Assembly (NCBI GenBank): GCA_946408125.1
Contig: CAMJQW010000008.1
Coordinates: 1 to 64,000 of the forward strand
Direction: 5' to 3'
Source of the DNA: an uncultured Fibrobacter sp.
GTDB lineage: Bacteria; Fibrobacterota; Fibrobacteria; Fibrobacterales; Fibrobacteraceae
DNA length: 64,000 nt
A model generated the notes under the pieces. It saw only the letters and a program-made list of their open reading frames with translations. It had not been told where the DNA came from and ran no database searches. A program made the translations under genes and the position numbers. Shown here piece by piece: positions 1 through 9,100 of the stretch (position 1 is the first letter of the stretch; each line of letters begins with the position of its first letter).

Positions 1-185
1 TTGCCCAGGCTTCGAAGGCCCATGCGTTCATTCAGGGCCGCGCCTACGTGACGCCCGAAGACGTGAAGGCCGTCGCCATGGAAGTGCTCCGCCACCGCAT
101 TATCTTGAGCTACGAGGCCGAAGCGGAAGAAGTCTCCGCTGAAACTGTGGTGCAGAAGATTCTCGACAGTGTTGAAGTGCCGTAA
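1..185 (+). CDS. MoxR-family AAA+ ATPase, C-terminal end only
   Basis: The reading frame is already open at the left edge (first full codon at base 3) and stops with TAA at 183-185, so only about 60 residues are seen. They match the C-terminal lid region of MoxR AAA+ ATPases: a helix with KAHAFIQGRAYVTPEDV, then VLRHRIILSYEAEAE and a terminal VEVP. MoxR proteins act as chaperone-like ATPases with von Willebrand A partners and DUF58 proteins. The Walker motifs lie outside the window, so the family call rests on the tail alone. A terminator-like hairpin follows at 238. Confidence 0.8.
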   Translation, partial: AQASKAHAFIQGRAYVTPEDVKAVAMEVLRHRIILSYEAEAEEVSAETVVQKILDSVEVP

Positions 186-200
186 AGGCGAGAGTCGCGA

Positions 201-404
201 TTGCGTAAAGCAAATGTTAATTTATATGTAATTTCAGGGAGGCTTGTCGCAAGCCTCCTTTTGCTCGCTATGTGCTCGTGCAGTTATTCGCATTCCGACC
301 CGTGTCAGAGCTCCGTATACGAGGAATGCAAGCAAAGGACGGAGGATACTATGCTTTCTGATATCGTCTGCTCCGAAAAAGCGGAGTCCGAGTGCGAGGA
401 TTAG
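201..404 (+). CDS. possible small cysteine-rich lipoprotein (doubtful)
   Basis: A 67-residue frame starting at TTG 201. It begins with a short basic stretch, then the hydrophobic run LVASLLLLAMCSC that could serve as a lipoprotein signal, and continues with a Cys- and acid-rich tail containing six further residues typical of small exported proteins. Against it: the start is TTG, no good ribosome-binding site is placed for it, and the signal-peptide codons coincide with a perfect 9-bp terminator-like hairpin (238-262). It could be a real small lipoprotein gene or chance coding over the moxR terminator. No function can be proposed. Confidence 0.35.
   Translation: MRKANVNLYVISGRLVASLLLLAMCSCSYSHSDPCQSSVYEECKQRTEDTMLSDIVCSEKAESECED
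238..262 (+). terminator. candidate rho-independent terminator after moxR
   Basis: GGAGGCTTG at 238-246 pairs perfectly with CAAGCCTCC at 250-258 around a TCG loop, followed by TTTT at 259-262. The position 52 bases after the moxR stop codon suits a terminator. It lies inside the doubtful small ORF at 201-404. Confidence 0.5.
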
Positions 405-548
405 GGCTGACGGGCTTGAAAAATTGCTATCTTTATGGCGAAAAAGGGCGCAGGGAAATCCCCGGCGCTACAATTTCGTGTTTTAACAGCAATCGACTCG
501 AGGGCGGCTTGCCAAGGCCATGCTCCGGGTCACAAAAATGAAGGATAT

Positions 549-1853
549 ATGGCAAATCGTGTTGTTATCGGCTCCCAGTGGGGCGATGAAGGTAAGGCGA
601 AGGTTGTTGATTTCTTGACGCTTGATGCGGATATCATCGTGCGTTTCCAGGGCGGCGCGAACGCGGGCCACACCGTCGAGGTGGGTGACCAGAAGTTCGT
701 GTTCCACCTGATTCCCTCGGGCATCATGCACAAGGACAAGATTTGCGTCATCGGTAACGGTGTCGTGCTCGACCCCATCCAGACCCTCGCCGAGATTGCC
801 GACCTGCACACGAAGGGCATTAACCCCGAAGGCCGCCTGTTCATTGCGAACAACGCCCACGTGGTGCTCCCTTACCACTCCGCGCTCGACAAGGCGAAGG
901 AAAAGAAGGCGGGCAAGGCTGCCATCGGCACGACGGGCCGCGGTATCGGCCCCTGCTACAGCGACAAGGTGAACCGCATTGGCGTACGCGTGGGTGACCT
1001 CATGGACGAGCGCGAACTGCGCCCCCGCGTCGAGGCTATGGCCAAGGTCCACAATGAAGAATTTACCGTGATGTACGATGTCCCGGCGATCGACCCCGAA
1101 GTGGTCATCAAGGACTACCTCGAACTCGGCCAGAAGATCAAGCCGTTCGTCACCGACGTGAGCGAGATGCTCTACAAGGCCGTGAAGGCCGGCAAGCGCC
1201 TCGTATTCGAGGGCGCCCAGGGCACCATCCTCGACGTGGACCAGGGTACCTACCCGTTCGTGACCTCTAGCAATACGGTCGCGGGCTACGCAAGTTGCGG
1301 TGCCGGCATCGGACCTACGGCCTTGGATGAGGTCTGGGGTGTGGTGAAGGCTTACACGACTCGCGTGGGTAACGGTCCCTTCCCGACGGAACTTTTGGAC
1401 GAGACGGGCGACACGCTTCGTAAAATCGGTAACGAATATGGCGCCACTACGGGCCGTAACCGCCGCTGTGGCTGGTTCGACGCTCCGGTGGTCCGCAAGG
1501 CTACCGTGGTGAACGGCCTCACGCACCTCGCCATTACCAAGCTCGACGTGCTCGATACCTTCGATACGGTGAAGATTTGCACCCACTACGAGTGCGATGG
1601 CGAGAAACTCGACTTTATCCCGAACCAGCTCTCGAAGGTGGGCCGCTGCACTCCGGTGTACGAGGAAATGCCGGGCTGGAAGTGCGACACCACCAAGTGC
1701 CGCAGCTACGACGAGCTTCCGGAAAACGCAAAGAAGTATTTGCAGCGCATGGCCGAACTTGTCGATGTGAAAATTGGTATGATTTCTATTGGCGCGAAGC
1801 GCGACCAGAGCATCGTCATCGACGCAGGCCTTGCTGCCGGGTTGAAACTCTAA
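549..1853 (+). CDS. purA: adenylosuccinate synthetase
   Basis: 434 residues. PurA joins IMP and aspartate using GTP to give adenylosuccinate, the first committed step to AMP, in the cytoplasm. The N-terminal GTP loop reads WGDEGKAKVVD (residues 11-21), followed by GGANAGHT, IGTTGRGIGPCYSDK, EGAQGTILDVDQGTYPFVTSS, TTRVGNGPFPTE and TGRNRRCGWFD, all diagnostic. The start is ATG 549, preceded by AAGGA at 541-545; the frame is open back to 435 but that extension has no homology. Residue 17 is Ala where the family usually has Gly (GDEGKGK); the catalytic Asp13 and Lys16 are kept. Followed 26 bases later by a CRP-type regulator, probably cotranscribed. Confidence 0.97.
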   Translation: MANRVVIGSQWGDEGKAKVVDFLTLDADIIVRFQGGANAGHTVEVGDQKFVFHLIPSGIMHKDKICVIGNGVVLDPIQTLAEIADLHTKGINPEGRLFIANNAHVVLPYHSALDKAKEKKAGKAAIGTTGRGIGPCYSDKVNRIGVRVGDLMDERELRPRVEAMAKVHNEEFTVMYDVPAIDPEVVIKDYLELGQKIKPFVTDVSEMLYKAVKAGKRLVFEGAQGTILDVDQGTYPFVTSSNTVAGYASCGAGIGPTALDEVWGVVKAYTTRVGNGPFPTELLDETGDTLRKIGNEYGATTGRNRRCGWFDAPVVRKATVVNGLTHLAITKLDVLDTFDTVKICTHYECDGEKLDFIPNQLSKVGRCTPVYEEMPGWKCDTTKCRSYDELPENAKKYLQRMAELVDVKIGMISIGAKRDQSIVIDAGLAAGLKL

Positions 1854-1879
1854 AAACAAAAAAAAGAAGGAATGAGAAT

Positions 1880-2590
1880 ATGGACGCTAACATCTTAGGA
1901 CTGTTGAAGGGAGTTGAGCTCTTCTCGGAACTGAACGAAGAGCAGATCGGGATGCTTGCCAGCCTGGTTGTCGCTCAGAATTTTAATCGTGACGAGACCG
2001 TGGTGCTTGAAGGCGATGATTCCGTGCAAGCGCTATATCTCATTGCTTCCGGTTCGGTGCAGGTCTACATGACCGGCGTCGATGGCCGTGAGACGATCCT
2101 TAGCTTCCTGGAACGCGGGGACTTCTTCGGCGAGATGTCGCTCATCGACGGCGAACCGAGGTCTGCTTCCGTGCGTACGGTGACGGATGCCCAGCTCCTG
2201 ATCATCCACCGCGAATCATTCCTGAAGCTGATCCGCCAGTCTCCCGAGATTGCAATGGGACTCCTGAGCGAGATGAGCAAGAGACTCCGCAAGGCGAACC
2301 GCCAGATTGGTTCTCTCTCTACGATGTCGGTGAGCGGCCGCGTGGCGGGTACGCTCCTCAACCTCATGGAAGAACGTGGCGTCCGCATTCATACCGACAA
2401 GGGCACGATGGTTACGGTCATTCACAACCGTCCGACGCAGCAGCAGCTTGCCGATATGTCGGGCACGACCCGCGAAACGGTAAGCCGCATCTGCTCCTTG
2501 CTGGTCCGCACGGGTGCCATCGCCATGACGGGCAAGGACATCGTCATCTTTGATGAAAGTGCCCTGCAGGAAAAGGCTACCAAGGGGTAG
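1880..2590 (+). CDS. CRP/FNR-family transcriptional regulator
   Basis: 236 residues. The N-terminal half is a cyclic-nucleotide-binding fold (about residues 12-125) with the beta-roll signatures LYLIASGSVQVY and GDFFGEMSLIDGEPRSASV. The C-terminal half is a CRP-type winged helix with the recognition segment TQQQLADMSGTTRETVSR (about 188-205). No N-terminal Cys cluster is present, so it is not a classical Fe-S FNR. The GEMSLIDGEPRSASV loop resembles nucleotide-binding CRP more than haem or redox variants, but the ligand is unknown. ATG 1880 follows an AGAAGGAATGAG Shine-Dalgarno region. Confidence 0.93.
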   Translation: MDANILGLLKGVELFSELNEEQIGMLASLVVAQNFNRDETVVLEGDDSVQALYLIASGSVQVYMTGVDGRETILSFLERGDFFGEMSLIDGEPRSASVRTVTDAQLLIIHRESFLKLIRQSPEIAMGLLSEMSKRLRKANRQIGSLSTMSVSGRVAGTLLNLMEERGVRIHTDKGTMVTVIHNRPTQQQLADMSGTTRETVSRICSLLVRTGAIAMTGKDIVIFDESALQEKATKG

Positions 2591-2623
2591 CGGTAAGCAT
2601 GCGGTTGAACCGCTGATGGTATT

Positions 2624-3397
2624 ATGAGTAAAATAAAGAATATTCTAAACAAGCTTTTATCATGGATTAAGAAGGCTCCCGTGGTAAAGGCTCTTTGCAT
2701 TTGGATTGTATTACTTTTTGTTTTAGCCATCTTCGTTGACAAGATTGCCATGCCGATCTTTTCGGGTCATTTCGCCTCGACCGGTGAAGTGCCGAACTTG
2801 GAAGGCATGAGCGAGGAAGCCGCCCAGAAAGCTCTGGAAGATGCGGGCTTCAAGTATGAATGGCTGGAAGAAGGCCGCTACAGTTCGCAGATTCCCGCCG
2901 GGATGGTTCTCGTGCAGATGCCTGCGGCAGGCCGTATCGCAAAGCTCGGCCGCACGGTCAAGCTTACGAGGAGCCTCGGTCTTCGCGAAGTCGTGATTCC
3001 GGACCTGCGCGGCAAGAGTCAGAAGCAGGCGGAAATTTCGTTGTCCCGCGCAGGGCTAGTTCAGGGTGAAATCGTCAAGGGCGCGCACCAGAGCATTCCG
3101 CGCGGTGTCGTCATTCGTACCATTCCGCTTGCCGGCAAGAAGGCTCGTATCGGCGATACGGTCAAGGTCGTGATTTCTGCTGGAGTCACGACGGGCAAGG
3201 TCCTGCTTCCTGATTTCTCCGGAGAGGTCATCGACAACGTGTACCCGAAGCTGGAAAAGCTCGGTTTCAAGGTCGGCGATATCAAGCGAGTCAAGGGCGA
3301 AGGCGGCGAGGCTCCGGGAACCGTTCTGGAAACGGCTCCGCGTTATGGCGACTACCTGCCTCCGGACACCAAGATCGATTTCGTGATAGCAGACTAG
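2624..3397 (+). CDS. membrane-anchored PASTA-domain protein
   Basis: 257 residues. A short cytoplasmic segment is followed by one transmembrane helix (about 19-40) and three PASTA domains (about 52-117, 119-187, 190-257), each beginning with a variant of VPNLxGMSxxxAxxxLxxxGF and ending with TVKL or TVKVV strands. PASTA domains bind peptidoglycan or lipid II in Ser/Thr kinases and PBPs, but no kinase or transpeptidase domain is present. The topology is an N-terminal anchor with the repeats outside, implying a cell-wall-binding periplasmic role. It precedes the TPR lipoprotein by 7 bases and is probably in its operon. Confidence 0.85.
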   Translation: MSKIKNILNKLLSWIKKAPVVKALCIWIVLLFVLAIFVDKIAMPIFSGHFASTGEVPNLEGMSEEAAQKALEDAGFKYEWLEEGRYSSQIPAGMVLVQMPAAGRIAKLGRTVKLTRSLGLREVVIPDLRGKSQKQAEISLSRAGLVQGEIVKGAHQSIPRGVVIRTIPLAGKKARIGDTVKVVISAGVTTGKVLLPDFSGEVIDNVYPKLEKLGFKVGDIKRVKGEGGEAPGTVLETAPRYGDYLPPDTKIDFVIAD

Positions 3398-3404
3398 GTT
3401 TCCT

Positions 3405-5318
3405 ATGGTCCGGTTTATGGGTGTTTTTCTCGCAGTGCTTGCACTGGCGCTATCTTTGGGCGCCTGTAGCTCTGCGCCCCGCAAGCAGGACCAGCCGGAA
3501 AAGGTGGCGCTTACAGCCGCAGATTCTGCAGTCATAAAGGATGCTCTCGAGACGATGAGCATGCCCAAGGACTTGGATGTCGCACACGAGTCCTTCATTC
3601 GCGCACAGGAGATGGAGCTTCGCGGAGAAAAGCAGCTCGCCGAAGTTTTCTGGCAACGCGCCTACGAAGCCGATCCGGGCAACCGTTATCTCGCATTCTC
3701 TGTTGCTTCGAGACTTCAGGCTCATGGCAACGATTCTGCCGCTCTCGCCATCGCGCGTAAGGCGGCCCGCTATAAGGGCCCTGTGCTTGCAAACCAGCTG
3801 GAACTTCTTGCCAAGCTCTACGTGAGGGAGGGCATCGCCGATTCCGCCCGCAAGTATTTCAAGGCCGCCCTGGATTCTTCGCACAACCAGGACATGACCC
3901 TGCTGTACGATTACAGCCTTTTCCTTGAGGCCGTACAGGACAAGAAGGAATTGGTGAAGGTCTATGACGCCCTCCTGCCGCAGACAAACTACATCCAGTC
4001 TTTGTTCGCACGCCAGGTGAATCTGCTCTTGGAACTGGGAAAGGATTCTGCCATCGTCGAACTGTTCGGAAAGGCGTACGATGCGACGGGCGACAAGGAA
4101 TTGCTTTCGAAGATGGTACAGGGACTTGCCCTGCAGAAAAGGTTTGGCGAAGTCCGCGCGATTGCCGATACTGTTACCGGGAAAACGGAAACGGACGAGG
4201 AAATCATCAACTCGGCTTTGCTGACTTACGGCGAAACGGAACGCGAGGTGGCGCTCAAGTTTTTGAAGAAGAAGGTGTACGAGGACAGCATGCGTACGCC
4301 GGTAATGCTTTATTATCTCGGTAGCTATGAATTTGCTCTTGGCGAGAAGGACAGCGCGAAGGTCCATCTGGATCAGGTGTATCTGAAGCTGGGAAAGAAT
4401 CAGGCCTATGCGGCGCAGGCTTGCCGCGCCCTTTCGGGCATTGCCTTTGCGGCGAACCAGAAGAAGGAAGGCCTGAGGTATGCTGAACTTTCCGATTCCC
4501 TGCAGCTTGGCGGTGACAAGAATTTCCTGGCGCTTGCCTACGGCTATGCGGGCGTTTACGAGGGTGCGTATGCACTGCTCGATTCGATGATGGACGTGTG
4601 GAGCCATTGGACCCCGATGGCGGGGGTTGCCGATTCTGCGACGATGGGAATGCTACGCCTGAAGGCGAGGCGCGCCCACAGGCAGCTGCAGCATTCCTAC
4701 GCGCAAATCCTCCTGATGGAAGCGCGCTCGATAGAAGATGATGGTTTGGCGGATACCCTCAAGCGTGCACATGCGCGTGAAGCGCGTACCAAGGCCGAGC
4801 TCTTCTGGGAAAGCATGCTGATGTCGGATTCGTCGGATATGTTTGTTCGCTCCATGATGGCGATGAACCTGGAACGTCTGGAACGTTACGAGGAATCGTT
4901 CCAGATGTTCGAATTCCTGCTGAAGAATGCGAACCCCTCGCTTCTGGATTGGCCGGAAATTCTGAATTACTACGGCTATTCCCTGATAGATTTGAACCGC
5001 TCTCCCGAAGAGGTGGAAAAGGGTTACCAGATGGTCGTCAAGGCGCTGGAACTGGATAAGGGCGGAAGCCCCAACGAGGCGTATCTCGATTCGAAAGCCT
5101 GGGGGCTCTACCGCAAGGGAATGTACGAGGAGGCCTTTGCCACGTTGAGTCTCATCAAGGACAAGAATTTCGAGAAGGACTACGTGTACTGGGAACACCT
5201 TGCGGCCATCCAAGCCGCGCTCGGCAAGAAGGCCGATGCGACGAAGTCGTACAAGAAGCTTTTGAAACTCCGGCCGAACCATGCCGCTGCCAAGGAATTC
5301 CTGGGCAAGAAGAAGTAG
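3405..5318 (+). CDS. TPR-repeat lipoprotein
   Basis: 637 residues with a signal peptide ending in the lipobox LSLGAC (Cys about residue 21). The rest is almost wholly helical, with repeated TPR-like pairs such as AEVFWQRAYEADPGNRYLA near the start and KSYKKLLKLRPNHAAAKEFLGKK at the end. Predicted as an outer-membrane or periplasmic lipoprotein scaffold. The start could be ATG 3405 or ATG 3417; both keep the signal peptide. It lies 6 bases before the next lipoprotein gene. Partner proteins are unknown. Confidence 0.8.
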   Translation: MVRFMGVFLAVLALALSLGACSSAPRKQDQPEKVALTAADSAVIKDALETMSMPKDLDVAHESFIRAQEMELRGEKQLAEVFWQRAYEADPGNRYLAFSVASRLQAHGNDSAALAIARKAARYKGPVLANQLELLAKLYVREGIADSARKYFKAALDSSHNQDMTLLYDYSLFLEAVQDKKELVKVYDALLPQTNYIQSLFARQVNLLLELGKDSAIVELFGKAYDATGDKELLSKMVQGLALQKRFGEVRAIADTVTGKTETDEEIINSALLTYGETEREVALKFLKKKVYEDSMRTPVMLYYLGSYEFALGEKDSAKVHLDQVYLKLGKNQAYAAQACRALSGIAFAANQKKEGLRYAELSDSLQLGGDKNFLALAYGYAGVYEGAYALLDSMMDVWSHWTPMAGVADSATMGMLRLKARRAHRQLQHSYAQILLMEARSIEDDGLADTLKRAHAREARTKAELFWESMLMSDSSDMFVRSMMAMNLERLERYEESFQMFEFLLKNANPSLLDWPEILNYYGYSLIDLNRSPEEVEKGYQMVVKALELDKGGSPNEAYLDSKAWGLYRKGMYEEAFATLSLIKDKNFEKDYVYWEHLAAIQAALGKKADATKSYKKLLKLRPNHAAAKEFLGKKK

Positions 5319-5324
5319 GTCGCC

Positions 5325-6080
5325 ATGTTTGCCCGTTCCCTGCCGTTCCTGACATTTATCGCTGCGGCGTGCCTTGCGTTTGCGCTTACGGGCTGTGCGG
5401 GAAGCAGGGCCCCGTCGCCGTCATCGCAGGCTTCCAGCGTAGAAGTTGCCGTCCGAGACAGCCTTCGTGCGAAATTCGTATTGACGATTTTGGATAGCCT
5501 TGATAAGGAACAGGAACTTGATGCGGTTCTTTTCGCTGTGCCGCATTTGCGCTACCGCATGGAGCTGACGGGCCCGATGGGCGTAGGGGTTGCATCACTC
5601 CTGTGGATGCCTGACGGCTGGAACATGGTGTTCCCGACAGAGAAGAAGTACATCGCCGGCATGGGCTACATGGTGGGCATCGTGGGTGACAATACGATGC
5701 CGATGGTACCGATTCACCAGATGGCCGACATCTTTGACGGCATCCTGGTCCCGGAGAACAGCGAGGTGCTGGCCGAAAGCGATTCGGTTGGGTTCCATGT
5801 GGTGAAGGTGCGTGCGCCGAGCGGGATGATGTTTACGTATGGCAAGCAGGGTGGCGACGTTGCGTGGCTCATGCGCGGCAGCGGCGACAATGCCGAAGTA
5901 TTGCATTTTTCGGATTTCAAGGAATTCGAGGGAATCCGCGCTCCCGGATACGTCACGTTTGAGACGGGCGGAAAGACGTTCATGAAAATGCGCGTCAAGA
6001 AGGTGACCCGGAAGAAGGAATTCAGTCTCGGGACCTGGCGCCTGAATATTCCCAAAACCTACAAGCGCATCGGGGGCTAG
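5325..6080 (+). CDS. LolB/DUF4292-like outer-membrane lipoprotein
   Basis: 251 residues with signal peptide and lipobox ALTGC (Cys about 24). The remainder is rich in beta strands, with RYRMELTGPMGVGVASLLW and TFETGGKTFMKMRVKKV, a pattern like the half-barrel LolA/LolB and DUF4292 proteins that bind lipid or lipoprotein acyl chains. The resemblance is by pattern only, so lipoprotein insertion is an inference. It sits between the TPR lipoprotein and the M6-like protein in one direction with short gaps, so an envelope-biogenesis cluster is plausible. Confidence 0.6.
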   Translation: MFARSLPFLTFIAAACLAFALTGCAGSRAPSPSSQASSVEVAVRDSLRAKFVLTILDSLDKEQELDAVLFAVPHLRYRMELTGPMGVGVASLLWMPDGWNMVFPTEKKYIAGMGYMVGIVGDNTMPMVPIHQMADIFDGILVPENSEVLAESDSVGFHVVKVRAPSGMMFTYGKQGGDVAWLMRGSGDNAEVLHFSDFKEFEGIRAPGYVTFETGGKTFMKMRVKKVTRKKEFSLGTWRLNIPKTYKRIGG

Positions 6081-6087
6081 GGAGCTC

Positions 6088-6095
6088 TAATTTTG
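6088..6095 (+). promoter_or_regulatory. FCB-type -7 box TAATTTTG
   Basis: An exact match to TAnnTTTG, the -7 element of Bacteroidota primary-sigma promoters, 15 bases before ATG 6111. A start site would fall near 6100. No TTG at the expected -33 spacing is evident. Confidence 0.4.
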
Positions 6096-6110
6096 TAGAT
6101 TGGATTGTGT

Positions 6111-9100
6111 ATGAAACGTTTTGAATCGGTTTTCTTCCTTTTTGCCTTTTTGCTGATGCTCGTGTCGCCGGCCCTTGCCGTCGATACCCTTGAAGTTTTC
6201 ATTTTGCGCGTCCAGTTTGCCGAGGAGAAGACGGACAATTCCCTCACTACGGGCAAGGGCACTTTCGGGACTGTTCCCGACAAGAATTACAGCCTCGACC
6301 CGACGAAACATAGCGGCAAGGTGCCCTACTGGGAAAAGCACCTGCAATATGCCGATTCCTATTATCGTGCGGCGAGCGGAGGCAAGCTTGCCATAAAGAC
6401 GAAGGTGTTTCCGATATACACGCTGAAGAAGCAGATTATCGATTATAACAGGACGAGCAAGATGGATGGCGAGAAGACGGCCGAGTTCGACGAGGCCCGC
6501 AGTCGCGACTACCTCACGTTCGTCTATGATGCGGTCGTCGCGGCGGCTGTTGCCGATACGTCCGATGCGTCCCCCTTCCGTATCCCGCTTTCCAAGAATC
6601 CGAACGTGAAGCGTGCGTACATGATCGTGCATGCCGGTGCGAGCAGGCTCGTGGATGGCGGCAGCATGGGTACCGACAATGCGGATACTCCGGGCGACTT
6701 TATGGATGTCTACATTTCGCGCGACGCCTGGGAATACCTCAAGCCCGATTCCGCGAAGAATGCTGATGTGAAACCCGCTTTCGGAATCAACGACAAGGGC
6801 GATTCCGTAGTGAACGGCCTGCTGATTCACGGTTCCGTTTTGGATACGTTGCGTTCCATCATGGTGGTGAGCGAGACTGCTTCGCAGGATGGTCTCAACT
6901 GGGGTGTGAACGGTATCGTTGTAAACCAGATCGGTCGTGAGCTTGGGCTCCCGAATACTTACGACGTGGTCAAGGGCATTTCGCGCTTGGGATACTTTGA
7001 TGGGATGGACTTTGCCGGTTACAATGCGGGCAATGGATTCCTGCCGTCGTTGCCAGCCGCCTGGGAACGCGCCTACATGGGCTGGAGCCAGGTGAAAGAG
7101 GTCAGGCCGACGGCCGGGCACTCCGTGACGGTGGATGTCGCGGCGGCCGGTAGCGGGCTCGGCACCGAAATTGTGAAGGTCCCGCTGAACGCGAGCGAGT
7201 ACCTGCTGATTGAAAACCGCCAGCGTAGCTGGAACAAGGAGGGCAAGGTAAGCTTTGTGCTCGGCACGGTAGACGAGGATTCCGACACGACGATGCGTAC
7301 GGTGGTTGTCGACAGCTTAAGCAAGGTCTTCGAGGACAGCACCTGCGATGAGAAGGGCAAGTGCAAGCCCAATATCAAGAAGGCGAAGGGATTGATCGTG
7401 GGGCTCGACAGCTACGATGCGGGCATTCCTGCAAGCGGTATCGCCGTCTGGAAAGTGAACGAATGGTATTTGCGCGAGACGCTGGAATACGGCATCGCGA
7501 ACTTCTGGGGTGGCGACACCCTGCGTGACCACCAGTTCGGTCTTTCGCTTGTCGAGGCCGACGGTATCTTGAGTATCGGCAAGACGTTCAAGAATGCCCT
7601 CGGGCAGGACACGTACGATTACGGAAGCGGTACGGACCTTTTGCCGCACAAGAGGATTCCTGCCAAGGATTCCAAGCAGAAGTTCGAGACGCTCACGAAA
7701 ATCGGGCCTACGGGATATGCCAACACCAAGACGACGCAGGGCGGCTATACCGGCATCAAGATTACGGTGAACGTGCCTAAGGGTGCCCGCGAAGAAAAGA
7801 CGGCGAACTCCTTCATGGGCGATAGCGTAGTGAACTATGCGGCACCCGTCATAAGCGTGACTATCAGCATCGATGACGGGAGCATTGAAGGGAGCCAGTT
7901 CCCGCGTGAACTCGGCCTGAATTCGGCGGTGCGTGGTGCGGTGTTCGTGGACGACCCCGAACATGAGGGCGAAAAGATTCTCGTGGTGGGCGCAAAGGAT
8001 GGAACGCTGCAGGCATTCGGCGCGATGGGTGATACGCTGTTCGTGGCCGATACGTCCGTCATGCTCAAGACTCTGACCCGCGACAGTGCAAAGTACGAAG
8101 TGCCGCTGTACCGCGTGGGTGCAAGCTACGGTCCGCTGGTGGGCATGGCGAGCGACGGCAAGGACGTTTACAGCCTGCATAGGAAAAAGCTCGTGAAGAC
8201 GAGTTTTGCAGGTGGACTCCCGACGCAGCAGGAAATGGACGTCGATTCCGCGACGGCGGGGCCGATGGTGCTCAAGGGATATTCCTGGTTTGCGAGCAAG
8301 GGCAAGCTTTGGCGGAATGGACAATGGCAGAAGTTGTCGGATGATTTTGTCGCCCGTGATATGGCTTACTGTGGCGATCCTGCAAAGGATGATAGGCGAG
8401 GAGAAGATGCGAACGGCAACAAGTACAGTGCTCCGAACGGAAACCAGTTCGTTTTGGCGGGAGACGATGGACGTATTGTTCTTGTAACGGATTTCTTCCG
8501 CTCCAAGGCTGGCGACGAACTCACGACGGGATGGAGTAGCTGGACCATCAACTCTCTCGACAAGCAAAGGCTCAGGGTGGCTTGCACCGATCTGGACCGC
8601 GATGGAAAGGATGAAATCATTGTTGTTGGAAGCCGCGGAGCCGCTGCAGTCCTTAGGGAGATGAATAAGGGACTGGAATCTCTCTGGTCCAAGACCTACA
8701 AGCGTGGCGCCGGTGGCACGAGCGGCTTGAAGGACGAAACCTCCGGCATCGCGATTGGTGATATCAACGGTGACGGCTATCCCGAAATCGTGTTCCTGGG
8801 CGATAACCTCGTGTATGCGCTCGACCGCTCGGGGCTCCCTGTTGCGGGCTTCCCGGTTAAGATTTCCCGCGGTACTCCCGTGTTTGGATTTATGAGTGAC
8901 CCGGTTCTTGTAGACGTGACGGGCGACGATGTTCCCGAGATTCTTGTGCCGAGCAGCGACGGCCTCGTGTATGCGTATACGGGCAAGGGCAAGCCGGTAG
9001 CGGACCAGTTCCCGCTAGCCGCAGGTAGCTTTGAATACCAGGATACGCTCGGGACGATTTTCCCGATGAGCATTTTTGTCGCGGATGCCGTTCCGGGCAA

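Noticed and set aside
435..548. N-terminal extension of PurA to ATG 435
   Set aside because: PurA homology begins at ATG 549, which has a good Shine-Dalgarno sequence; the extension is unrelated sequence containing a stop-free accident.
483..1859. 458-residue open frame on the minus strand
   Set aside because: It is the antisense shadow of purA; its composition (His, Val, Ala, Arg-rich) is that of reversed GC-rich codons and it has no recognisable domain.
3450..4607. 385-residue minus-strand frame
   Set aside because: Antisense of the TPR lipoprotein gene with no ribosome-binding site or domain; the same reasoning removes the long antisense frames at 7317-8567, 14979-16157, 16179-17762, 17783-19144, 29713-31371, 45897-47813 and 49789-51063.
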